Of a stretch of DNA of 64,000 bases, positions 17,923 to 26,821 are shown one piece after another. Position 1 is the first letter of the stretch. The number at the start of each line of letters is the position of its first letter. The DNA is taken from assembly GCF_018070465.1 (NCBI RefSeq), contig NZ_JAGPXT010000012.1, positions 62,001-126,000 of the forward strand. The letters are read 5' to 3'. A program made the translations under genes and the position numbers. Source of the DNA: Micromonospora sp. C95 (GTDB lineage Bacteria; Actinomycetota; Actinomycetes; Mycobacteriales; Micromonosporaceae). Below the pieces are notes generated by a model. It was not told the DNA's origin. It did no database searches and worked only from the letters and a program-made list of their open reading frames with translations.

Positions 17923-19815
17923 GTGACCGACACCCTGGCCACCGGCGTCGCCCGGACCGACCGGGGCCGCGGCGCGGGCAGACGGTACGAGCGGGTCGGG
18001 CCGGGCGGTGATCCGATCGCCACCGGCGGCGCCGACCCGACCGCCGACGAACGCCCGGGCACCGGTGCGGATGTGATCGTCGACTGCGGTTGGGGGCGGC
18101 TGGTCTTCGGCCAGACCTTCGCCGACCAGTCCGCGGTCGCCGACGTGCTGCGCTCCGAGGCGGCCGGCGCCCGGGACATCTGCATCTACCTGCGGGATCC
18201 GCACGTGCTGGTCTCCCGGTTGCCCGACGAGTTGTTCATCGACCCGTCGCTGACCTTCCGGTTGCCGCTCGGCGGTGACCGTCGCGGGCCCCGTCCCGGT
18301 GCCGGGACGACCGAGGAGGCCGGCACCGCCGAGACGCCGGCACCGCTCGACGGCCGCAACGAGCTGCCCGGGGTACGCATCCGTCGGTTGCGCGACGCCG
18401 CCGACGCCGACGCGGTCAACCGGATCTACGCGGCCAACGGCATGGTCACCGCCCCGGTCGACGTGCTCGTCGACAACGCCGCGACCGACCGGTTCCTGCA
18501 CCTGGTGGCCGAGGCGGTCACCGGCGAGATCGTCGGCACCATCACCGGCATCGACCACGTGGCGGTCTTCGACGACCCGGACAACGGCGCCAGCCTGTGG
18601 TGCCTGACCGTCGACTTCAACCAGGCCCCGCCCGGCACCGGGCAGGCGCTGATCACCGAGTTGGCGAGCCGGTTGGTGGCCCGGGGCCGCGGGTACGTGG
18701 ACCTGTCCGTGCTCGCCGAGAACGCCGGGGCGATCCGGCTCTACGAGCGGCTCGGCTTCTACCGGACCGCGACGCTCTGCGTGAAGCGGAAGAACCCGAT
18801 CAACGAGCGGTTGTTCCTGCCGGCCATGCCGATCGGCTACGACGGGCTGAACCCGTACGCGCGGATCGTCGCCGACGAGGCGATGCGGCGGGGCATCCGG
18901 GTGGAGGTGACCGACCCGGAGTGGGGCGAGCTGCGGCTGACCAGTGGCGGCCGGACCATCCTCACCCGGGAGTCGCTGTCCGAGCTGACCTCGGCGGTGG
19001 CGATGAGCCGCTGCGACGACAAGCGGGTCACCCGCCGGATCCTGACCGAGGCCGGCCTGTCGGTGCCACGCGGGCGCACCGCCACCGGCGACGCCGCCGA
19101 CGCGGAGTTCCTGGCCGAGGTGGGCCAGCTGGTGGTCAAGCCGGCGCGGGGCGAGCAGGGCAACGGCATCACCGTCGGGGTACGCACCCCGGAGGCGCTG
19201 ACCGCCGCCGTCGAGTTGGCCGCCCGGTTCTGCCCGCAGGTGCTGCTGGAGGAGCTGTGCTCCGGCGAGGACCTGCGGGTCGTCATGATCGATCACGAGG
19301 TGGTGGCCGCCGCCGTACGCCGGCCCGCCTCGATCACCGGCGACGGTGTGCACGACATCGCCGAGCTGATCGAGCGGCAGAGTCGCCGCCGGGCCGCCGC
19401 CACGGGTGGCGAATCCCGCATCCCGCTCGACGACATGACCCGGGACGTGGTCACCGAGGCCGGCTACGAACTGCACGACGTGCTGCCGGAGGGGCAGGTG
19501 CTGGCGGTGCGGCGCACCGCGAACCTGCACACCGGCGGCACCATCCACGACGTGACCGGCGACCTGCACCCGCTGATCGCCGAGGCATGTGTCGCCGCCA
19601 GCCGCGCCATCGACATCCCGGTCACCGGGCTCGACCTGCTGGTGCCGGCACCGGATCAACCCGAGCACGTCTTCATCGAGGCCAACGAGCGGCCCGGCTT
19701 GGCCAACCACGAGCCGCAGCCCACCGCCGAACGCTTCGTGGATCTGCTCTTTCCCGGGACTCGGGCACCGCAGAAGCTGTGGACGCCAGCGGGTGCGGCA
19801 CCATCTGGGGCATGA
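17923..19815 (+). CDS. ngs: N-acetylglutaminylglutamine synthetase (GNAT plus ATP-grasp)
   Basis: About 630 residues with two domains. A GNAT acetyltransferase lies in the first half (RRLRDAADADAVNRIY, GTGQALITEL, and the closing IRLYERLGFYRT motif). An ATP-grasp ligase lies in the second half (DDKRVTRRILTEAGL, VVKPARGEQGNG, LLEELCSGEDLRV, and the metal-binding VFIEANERPG near the C-terminus). The fusion is the hallmark of the NAGGN synthetase (TIGR03103), which acetylates glutamine and ligates a second glutamine. The GTG at 17923 lies 2 bp after the asnO stop; an in-frame GTG at 17869 would add 18 residues overlapping asnO. Tight spacing points to translational coupling. Confidence 0.87.
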   Translation: MTDTLATGVARTDRGRGAGRRYERVGPGGDPIATGGADPTADERPGTGADVIVDCGWGRLVFGQTFADQSAVADVLRSEAAGARDICIYLRDPHVLVSRLPDELFIDPSLTFRLPLGGDRRGPRPGAGTTEEAGTAETPAPLDGRNELPGVRIRRLRDAADADAVNRIYAANGMVTAPVDVLVDNAATDRFLHLVAEAVTGEIVGTITGIDHVAVFDDPDNGASLWCLTVDFNQAPPGTGQALITELASRLVARGRGYVDLSVLAENAGAIRLYERLGFYRTATLCVKRKNPINERLFLPAMPIGYDGLNPYARIVADEAMRRGIRVEVTDPEWGELRLTSGGRTILTRESLSELTSAVAMSRCDDKRVTRRILTEAGLSVPRGRTATGDAADAEFLAEVGQLVVKPARGEQGNGITVGVRTPEALTAAVELAARFCPQVLLEELCSGEDLRVVMIDHEVVAAAVRRPASITGDGVHDIAELIERQSRRRAAATGGESRIPLDDMTRDVVTEAGYELHDVLPEGQVLAVRRTANLHTGGTIHDVTGDLHPLIAEACVAASRAIDIPVTGLDLLVPAPDQPEHVFIEANERPGLANHEPQPTAERFVDLLFPGTRAPQKLWTPAGAAPSGA

Positions 19816-21005
19816 CCGTACGCAAGACCACTCCGCTCCCCATCGACCTGGACTACCTCCGTCAGGTGCTGGTCGAGCTGCTCGACATACCGAGCCCCTC
19901 GGGGCGCACCGACCACGTGCAGCAGTACGTGGGCGAGCGCCTGTCGGCGCTCGGCATCCCGTCGACGCTGACCCGCCGGGGCGCGCTCAGCGCCTGCCTG
20001 CCCGGACCCCGCGAGACCGGCGCGGACCGGGCCATCGTGGTGCACACCGACACCATCGGCGGGATGGTCAAGCGGCTGAAGGAGAACGGCCGGCTGGAGC
20101 TGAAGCCGATCGGGACGCACAGCGCCCGGTTCGCCGAGGGCGCTCATGTCCGGATCTTCACCGACGACCTGGACCGGGTGGTCACCGGTCAGGTGCTGCC
20201 GCTCAAGGCCAGCGGCCACCGCTACAACGAGGGCGTCGACCTGCAGGGCTTCGGCTGGGAGCAGGTGGAGGTACGCGTCGACGAGCCCGTCGAGGATCTC
20301 GCCGGCCTGCGGGCGCTCGGCATCGACGCGGGCGACTTCGTGGCGTTCCTTACCAACCCGACGGTCACGCCCAGCGGGTACGTCAAGTCCCGCCACCTGG
20401 ACGACAAGGCCGGCGTGGCCGCGGTGCTCGCCGCCCTGAAGGCGATGGTCGACGCCGGGGTGAAGCCCGCCGTGACGGCGCATCTGCTGGTCACCGTGAC
20501 CGAGGAGATCGGCCACGGCGCGTCCCACGGCCTCGACCCCGACGTGGCCGAGATCGTCTCGGTGGACGCGGCGGTGGTCGCCCCCGGTCAGCAGTCCCGC
20601 GAGCACTCCGCCACCCTGGCGATGGGCGACGGCGTGGGCCCGTTCGACTACCACCTCACCCGCAACCTGGCGGCGATCGCCCGGGAACACGACGTGGATC
20701 TCGTCCGGGACGTCTTCGACTACTACCGCTCGGACGTGGCGGCGGCGGTGGAGGCCGGGGCACACGCCCGGGTGGCGCTGCTCGGCTTCGGTGTCGACGC
20801 CACCCACGGTCACGAGCGCACCCACCTGGAAGGGCTGCGTCACCTGGCCCAGCTGATCTGCCTCTACCTCCAGAGCGACCTGGTGTTTCCCGAGTGGGAC
20901 GCCGAGCCGGAGGGCGACCTGGCGGACTTCCCGTCGCTGGCGGTGCAGCCGGCCAACGCCGACGGCCCCCGTGAAGGCCCGATCGGCATCGCCCAGAGCG
21001 CCTGA
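19812..21005 (+). CDS. NAGGN-system M42 family metallopeptidase
   Basis: A 397-residue dinuclear zinc aminopeptidase of the M42 type. The likely metal ligands and catalytic residues are H78 and D80 (HTDTIGG), D197 in SRHLDDKAG, E231/E232 in TEEIGHG, D252 in SVDAAVVAPG, and a late histidine in THGHERTH. Its ATG overlaps the ngs stop as ATGA, so the three genes form one coupled operon. The family (TIGR03106) is found with NAGGN synthesis genes. Turnover of the dipeptide or a precursor-processing role is inference; its exact reaction is not established as far as I know. Confidence 0.87.
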   Translation: MTVRKTTPLPIDLDYLRQVLVELLDIPSPSGRTDHVQQYVGERLSALGIPSTLTRRGALSACLPGPRETGADRAIVVHTDTIGGMVKRLKENGRLELKPIGTHSARFAEGAHVRIFTDDLDRVVTGQVLPLKASGHRYNEGVDLQGFGWEQVEVRVDEPVEDLAGLRALGIDAGDFVAFLTNPTVTPSGYVKSRHLDDKAGVAAVLAALKAMVDAGVKPAVTAHLLVTVTEEIGHGASHGLDPDVAEIVSVDAAVVAPGQQSREHSATLAMGDGVGPFDYHLTRNLAAIAREHDVDLVRDVFDYYRSDVAAAVEAGAHARVALLGFGVDATHGHERTHLEGLRHLAQLICLYLQSDLVFPEWDAEPEGDLADFPSLAVQPANADGPREGPIGIAQSA

Positions 21006-21080
21006 CCGCGGCGGCGACGGCAGTGTGATCGAAATCCGTTGCCGGTGGGCCGGCGGCTGGATAGCGTGACGGTACACGGG

Positions 21081-21297
21081 AAAGGAGGTGGTCCAGACTT
21101 GTATAGCAATCGGACTCGTGAGGTGGCTGTCCGCTAGCCGCTGTCCTCGACAGTGACAGCCCGTCCCTCGGGACGGGCACGGTAAGAGTCGTCGAGACCG
21201 TGTGGCAGCGGTGCGGCGAAACCACGACAGCCACCCGACCCCCGGGGTGCCGACCCAGTCCAGTCGGCCCGCGTCAGCGCGGAAGCCCCGGGGGTCG
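21081..21297 (+). promoter_or_regulatory. Structured leader RNA with mini-ORF upstream of rnz
   Basis: The 315-bp gap before rnz contains an ordered set of elements. At 21081-21094 the sequence can form 14 contiguous pairs (13 Watson-Crick, one G-U) with the 3' end of actinobacterial 16S rRNA. A 12-codon ORF follows (21099-21137). A 7-bp stem (21125-21131 with 21155-21161) traps an inner 5-bp hairpin (21141-21153). It is mutually exclusive with a GC-rich hairpin (21159-21167 with 21170-21178), because they share 21159-21161. Then comes a 12-bp perfect stem (21236-21247 with 21286-21297) enclosing two hairpins (21249-21268 and 21269-21282), a three-way junction. The layout resembles an attenuator or a conserved structured RNA. 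I recognise no named riboswitch. Confidence 0.6.
21099..21137 (+). CDS. 12-codon leader ORF
   Basis: TTG start, 12 codons (MYSNRTREVAVR), stop TAG at 21135-21137. It lies 10 nt behind the GGAGG of an exceptionally strong ribosome-binding sequence. The last four codons lie in the 5' arm of the stem at 21125-21161, so a ribosome on this ORF would change the downstream fold. The peptide itself has no recognisable function and may only position ribosomes. It is too short to judge by codon use. Confidence 0.45.
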   Translation: MYSNRTREVAVR

Positions 21298-21320
21298 CTT
21301 CATTCGTACCGGAGGCGGCC

Positions 21321-22250
21321 GTGTCCATGCGTGAGCTGGTGGTGCTCGGCACGGCGAGCCAGGCGCCCACCCGGCTCCGCAACCACAACGGGTACGTGCT
21401 GCGGTGGGACGACGAGGTGATCCTCTTCGACCCCGGCGAGGGCAGCCAGCGGCAGCTGCTGCACACCGGCGTCACCGCCACCGACCTGACCCGGATCTGC
21501 GTCACCCACTTCCACGGCGACCACTGTCTCGGCCTGCCCGGCACCATCCAGCGGCTGTCGCTGGACCGGGTGCCGCATCCGGTGGCGGTGCACTTCCCGG
21601 CCGGCGGTGCCGACTACTTCGCCCGGCTGCGGCACGCCAGTTCCTTCCACGAGACCGCCGACCTGGCCGTCACCCCGATCGAGGCCGACGGGCAACGGAT
21701 CGCGCTGCGCTGCGGGACGCTGGAGGCGCGTCGGCTGCGGCACCCCATCGAGACGTACGGCTATCGGCTGCTGGAACCGGACGGGTGCCGGATGCTGCCG
21801 GAGAAGCTGGCCGCGTACGGCATCGCCGGGCCGGCGGTCGGTGAGCTGCTGCGCGCCGGCCACCTCGACCTCGACGGGCGTCGCGTCACCCGGGAGGAGG
21901 TGAGCACGCCACGGCCGGGGCAGCGGTTCGCCTTCGTGATGGACACCGGCCTCTGCGACGGGGTGTACGCGCTGGCCGAGCACGCCGACCTGCTGGTCAT
22001 CGAGTCGACGTTCCTGGAGTCGGAGGCCGCGCTCGCCGCCGAGGTCGGGCACCTGACCGCCGGCCAGGCCGCGCAGGTCGCGGCCGAGTCGGGGGTACGC
22101 CGACTCGTGCTCACCCACTTCTCCCAGCGGTACGCCGACCCGGCCCGCTTCGCCGACGAGGCCCGCCGGCACTTCGACGGGGACCTGGTGATCGCCGAGG
22201 ATCTGACCACGGTTCAGGTGCCACCCCGACGGGTACCCTCGGTCGAGTGA
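21321..22250 (+). CDS. rnz: Ribonuclease Z (tRNA 3'-end endonuclease)
   Basis: Metallo-beta-lactamase fold endonuclease that removes tRNA 3' trailers. The zinc motif HFHGDH (63-68) sits in THFHGDHCLGLPG, the typical RNase Z wording, and a C-terminal LTHFSQRY motif (about residue 270) provides the final histidine. MDTGLCDG carries the bridging aspartate. The 309 residues are normal length. GTG at 21321 (GGAGG 5 nt upstream) and ATG at 21327 (11 nt) are both possible starts. The gene is preceded by the structured leader described above and overlaps the following GNAT gene by GTGA. Confidence 0.92.
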   Translation: MSMRELVVLGTASQAPTRLRNHNGYVLRWDDEVILFDPGEGSQRQLLHTGVTATDLTRICVTHFHGDHCLGLPGTIQRLSLDRVPHPVAVHFPAGGADYFARLRHASSFHETADLAVTPIEADGQRIALRCGTLEARRLRHPIETYGYRLLEPDGCRMLPEKLAAYGIAGPAVGELLRAGHLDLDGRRVTREEVSTPRPGQRFAFVMDTGLCDGVYALAEHADLLVIESTFLESEAALAAEVGHLTAGQAAQVAAESGVRRLVLTHFSQRYADPARFADEARRHFDGDLVIAEDLTTVQVPPRRVPSVE

Positions 22251-22756
22251 CCGTCACGCTGCGTCCCGCGACCGCCGACGATCTGATGGCGGTGGGCCGG
22301 CTCCACCAACGTTCCCGGGTCGCTACGTATTCGTCGTTCCTGTCACCCGAGGCACTTGCCGACCCGACCCCGGAGGCGATGGGTGAGTACTGGGTGCAGC
22401 GTTGGGTCTGGGAGCGGGCCGACCACCGGATGACCGTGGCCGAGCGGGACGGCACACTCGCCGGCTTCAGCTACCTCGGCCCCGACGACGAGGGTGCCCC
22501 GGCGACCGGCCTGCTCAACGCCATCCACCTGGAGCCGGCCGAGCGTGGCCGGGGAATCGGTCGAGCGCTGATGCTCGACGCGCTGGACGCCATGCGGGTG
22601 CGCGGCTGTCGCCGCGCGGTCCTCTGGGTGCTGCGTGACAACGGCCACGCCCGCCGCTTCTACGAACGCGGCGGCTGGTCCCCCACCGGCACAGAACGTC
22701 TGGACCTCATCGGCACCACCCAGACCCCCCAACTGCGCTACACCCGCCCCCTCTAA
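22247..22756 (+). CDS. GNAT family N-acetyltransferase
   Basis: A 169-residue GNAT protein. The acetyl-CoA loop is in ERGRGIGRALM, and the C-terminal ARRFYERGGWSPTG is the typical closing motif. Substrate unknown. It starts at GTG, overlapping the rnz stop by 4 bases, so it is translationally coupled to rnz. The ATP/substrate-free length and lack of extra domains leave the target open (small amine, peptide or tRNA-related). Confidence 0.85.
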   Translation: MTVTLRPATADDLMAVGRLHQRSRVATYSSFLSPEALADPTPEAMGEYWVQRWVWERADHRMTVAERDGTLAGFSYLGPDDEGAPATGLLNAIHLEPAERGRGIGRALMLDALDAMRVRGCRRAVLWVLRDNGHARRFYERGGWSPTGTERLDLIGTTQTPQLRYTRPL

Positions 22757-22786
22757 CCTCCCTCCCCCACCCACCCCCACCGTCCC

Positions 22787-22849
22787 CGTTGACCATGAGG
22801 TTAGCGGCAGTGTTCGATCTCCACGATGCCGCCAACCTCATGATCAACG
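22787..22849. repeat. Intergenic inverted repeat, GATCATG type (copy a)
   Basis: Arms 22787-22809 and 22827-22849 (21 of 23 positions pair) around a 17-nt centre. The arm core reads GATCATGAGGTT in one orientation. It lies between the convergent GNAT and cbs genes and may act as a bidirectional terminator. Close relatives occur at 46838-46898 and 48718-48776. Confidence 0.8.
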
Positions 22850-22875
22850 CGGGTTGGGTGGGGGTTGGGGGGTGG

Positions 22876-24246
<1,371 letters not shown>

Positions 24247-24328
24247 CTCGTTGTGCCCTTTCGCTCCGGCACCGGCACGCCAGGCCGGGCGGGTGAACCA
24301 GGTGGAATTCCCGCCCAGAGTACGTCGG

Positions 24329-24685
24329 TCAGGGCACCACGTGGCCGGGGACCACGGTGCTGCGACGTGCCTCCCACTCCAGGAAGCGCTCGGTCTCGGC
24401 AAGCACCGAACCAGCCAGCCAGGTGACCATCACCGCGTCATCGATCAGCCCGAACACGGCGAGGAACATTTCCGGTACCGCGTCGATCGGCGAGACGATG
24501 TACGCCGTGGCGGCGGTCATCATGGCCAGGCGCAACCCGCCGTCGTACTGGCCACGCGCGGTGGCCGCGATCATCCTGGGCAGCGCCCCGATCCGGGCGC
24601 CGAGCGACGGCCCGCCCCGGGCACCGGCCGTCATCGCCCGCGCGAGCGCCACGAACGCGGCACCTCGCTTCAACGTCTTAGCCAT
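24329..24685 (-). CDS. YkvA family (DUF1232) protein
   Basis: A 118-residue small membrane-associated protein. The DUF1232 core is YIVSPIDAVPEMFLAVFGLIDD (SPID and DD are the conserved points), with one or two hydrophobic helices. Function unknown. The ATG at 24685 follows GAGAGGAG, so the longer frame is rejected. It is 82 bp upstream of cbs on the same strand and divergent from the first SGNH gene. Confidence 0.8.
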   Translation of the reverse strand: MAKTLKRGAAFVALARAMTAGARGGPSLGARIGALPRMIAATARGQYDGGLRLAMMTAATAYIVSPIDAVPEMFLAVFGLIDDAVMVTWLAGSVLAETERFLEWEARRSTVVPGHVVP

Positions 24686-24824
24686 CGTCGTGCTCCTCTC
24701 CACGTGCAGCGTGACGCGCCGCCGCAACACCGTCCACCCAAGTACCCAGGACGGTCGATTTCCAGGCACCGCAGCGCCGCAACGACGACAGCAGGGCGTC
24801 AGACGGGCGCGCTAATGTCACGGT

Positions 24825-25877
24825 ATGGGGGTCGCTGGTTCCGTCGTACCGGATCGTCCGCGCTGGCAGCGCGCCCTGCGGGTGGCCCGGCTGGCCGCCG
24901 TCGGCACGGGCGCCACGGTGGCGGCCGCGGCGGCGACGACGGGTGTGCTTCTCGGTCAGGCCCGGCAGGCCCGGCGCACCATCCCGATGGCCGAGGCGCC
25001 GCCACCACGCTGCGACGGCATCTACGGCCCGAAGTTTCCCGGGCCCCCGATCACCATGGTCATTCTCGGTGACTCGTCGGCCGCCGGTTACGGCGTGCAC
25101 CGACGCCGTGAGACGCCGGGCGCGTTGTTGGCCACCGGCCTGTCCCGGCGCCTCCGGCGGCCCGTGCGGTTGCACCGCTTCGCGGTGGTCGGCGCCATCT
25201 CGGCCGGCTTGAAGTTCCAGGTGGAGGCGGCTCTGGAGTGCGATCCCGACGTCGCGGTCATCCTCATCGGTGGCAACGACGTCACCAACCGCACGCCGCC
25301 GGCCCTGGCCGTGCGCTACCTCGTCGAGGGGGTCCGGGCGCTGCGCGCGGCCGGTGCCGAGGTGGTCGTCGGCACCTGCCCGGACCTCGGCGCGATCCGA
25401 CCCATCCAACCGCCACTGCGCTGGCTGGCCCGCCGGTGGAGCCGGCAACTCGCTGCGGCGCAGACGGTCGCGGTGGTGTCGGCCGGAGGTTGGACGGTCT
25501 CCCTCGGCGACCTGCTCGGCCCCCGGTTCACCGCCGAGCCGGGGCGGATGTTCGCCTGGGACCGGTTCCACCCCTCCGCCGACGGGTACGCGGCGGCCGC
25601 GGCAGCCCTGTTGCCGACGGTGCTCTCCGCGCTCGGGCACGGCGGCGAACGCAGGCCTACGCCAACGCGTCTCGAAGGCGTACGGTCGTTGCCGAAGGCC
25701 GCGCAGGAGGCGGCTCGGCACCCGGGGACGGAGGTCAGCGGTACCCAGGTTCGCGGCAGCGAAAGCGGCCCGGCCGGCCGTTGGGCGCAGCTGCGCCGGC
25801 GGGGACTTTTCGGTGTCGGTTCGACGCCGCAGGCAGCCCCCACCGTCGAGTCACCCGCAGTGGAAGGATTCTCATGA
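24825..25877 (+). CDS. SGNH/GDSL-type hydrolase, membrane anchored
   Basis: A 350-residue esterase-like protein. An N-terminal hydrophobic segment (about 20-45) probably anchors or exports it. SGNH blocks: ILGDSSAAG (nucleophile Ser), IGGND (Asn) and DRFHPS (Asp/His). The C-terminal 75 residues after LPTVLSALG are low-complexity and probably disordered. The mycobacterial homologue at this place is Rv1075c, a GDSL lipase/esterase. The substrate is unknown; acyl or acetyl groups on envelope glycans or lipids are plausible. It ends in an ATGA overlap with a 19-codon ORF. Confidence 0.85.
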   Translation: MGVAGSVVPDRPRWQRALRVARLAAVGTGATVAAAAATTGVLLGQARQARRTIPMAEAPPPRCDGIYGPKFPGPPITMVILGDSSAAGYGVHRRRETPGALLATGLSRRLRRPVRLHRFAVVGAISAGLKFQVEAALECDPDVAVILIGGNDVTNRTPPALAVRYLVEGVRALRAAGAEVVVGTCPDLGAIRPIQPPLRWLARRWSRQLAAAQTVAVVSAGGWTVSLGDLLGPRFTAEPGRMFAWDRFHPSADGYAAAAAALLPTVLSALGHGGERRPTPTRLEGVRSLPKAAQEAARHPGTEVSGTQVRGSESGPAGRWAQLRRRGLFGVGSTPQAAPTVESPAVEGFS

Positions 25878-25933
25878 CCGAGCGGATCAGGAGTCGGTTC
25901 GGCTCCGGCGCCGGCCGGAGGTTGGTGCCATGA
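25874..25933 (+). CDS. 19-codon ORF linking two SGNH genes
   Basis: ATG at 25874 overlaps the stop of the first SGNH gene (ATGA), and its TGA at 25931-25933 overlaps the ATG of the second SGNH gene (ATGA at 25930). The product would be a 19-residue basic peptide (6 of 19 are Arg). It may be only a translational bridge that delivers ribosomes to the second gene. A GGAGG sequence inside it also serves the second gene. Expression is unproven. Confidence 0.4.
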   Translation: MTERIRSRFGSGAGRRLVP

Positions 25934-26733
25934 CCGGTCTTCCTCCCGCCGACCGCGTCGCCGTGCGGGTGGCCCGCACCGCCGCGTACTCTCTGCTCGC
26001 TGGCGCGCTCGGCGGGGCCGCCGTGCTCGCGGGCGAGGCCGTGGTGGCGAGCAACCGCCGTTACGCCCAGCCGGAACTCGGCCTGGCCCTGCGGGCCACC
26101 GTCGGCCGAGCCGGCGCCCCACCGCTACGCCTGGTGCTGCTCGGCGACTCCGCCGCCCTCGGCGTCGGCGTGGACCGGCTCGGCGACACCATCGGCGGGC
26201 AGTTGGCGGAGCTGCTCGCCGAGGGGCCGGACGGGCGTCAGGTTCACCTGTCGAGCGTCGGTGTCTCCGGCTCACGCTCGACCGACCTGGCCACCCAGGT
26301 GGCCCGGGCGCTGCTCGGCGAGCGGCCGGACGTGGCGGTCGTCCTGGTCGGAGCCAACGACGTGACGAGCATGCGCCGCCCGGCCGAGGCCGCCGCCTAC
26401 CTCGGCGCGGCCGTGCACCGGCTGCGTCACGCCGGTGTCGAGGTCGTGGTCGGCACCTGCCCGGATCTCGGCGCGGTACGCGCGATCGCGTCGCCTCTGC
26501 GGCAGGTCGTCGGCTGGCTGGGGCGCCGCGTCGCCCGGGCACAGACCGGTGCGGTGCTCGACGCCGGGGGAGCAGTGGTCGATCTGGCCACCGAGACGGG
26601 CCCGGTGTTCCGGGCCGATGCCGGCACCTTCTGCCACGACGGCTACCACCCCTCCGCCGACGGATACCGGGTCTGGGCGCATGCTCTGCTGCCCGCGGTG
26701 GTCGCCGCAGCCGCCGTCACCCCACGTCACTGA
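25930..26733 (+). CDS. SGNH/GDSL-type hydrolase, second copy
   Basis: A 267-residue paralogue of the preceding enzyme without its long C-terminal tail. SGNH blocks: LLGDSAALG (Ser), VGANDVT (Asn) and DGYHPSADG (Asp/His). VVVGTCPDLGA is shared word for word with the first copy, so this is a tandem duplication. An N-terminal hydrophobic stretch (about 18-35) suggests export or anchoring. ATG at 25930 follows GGAGG in the short linking ORF. The gene ends before a strong hairpin. Confidence 0.85.
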   Translation: MTGLPPADRVAVRVARTAAYSLLAGALGGAAVLAGEAVVASNRRYAQPELGLALRATVGRAGAPPLRLVLLGDSAALGVGVDRLGDTIGGQLAELLAEGPDGRQVHLSSVGVSGSRSTDLATQVARALLGERPDVAVVLVGANDVTSMRRPAEAAAYLGAAVHRLRHAGVEVVVGTCPDLGAVRAIASPLRQVVGWLGRRVARAQTGAVLDAGGAVVDLATETGPVFRADAGTFCHDGYHPSADGYRVWAHALLPAVVAAAAVTPRH

Positions 26734-26747
26734 CCGGCCGGCTCGTG

Positions 26748-26780
26748 CTGGTGCCCGGGGTGACATTTCCCGGGCACCAG
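26748..26780 (+). terminator. Terminator after the SGNH operon
   Basis: Perfect 12-bp stem CTGGTGCCCGGG (26748-26759) with its complement (26769-26780) around a 9-nt loop. It lies in the 88-bp gap between the second SGNH gene and the thiolase gene, and the bases that follow are AAAACTT. Probably a true intrinsic terminator that separates the thiolase gene from the operon. Confidence 0.7.
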
Positions 26781-26821
26781 AAAACTTCCGCCGCAAGTTA
26801 CCGGCGAGTTAGCGTGACCGT

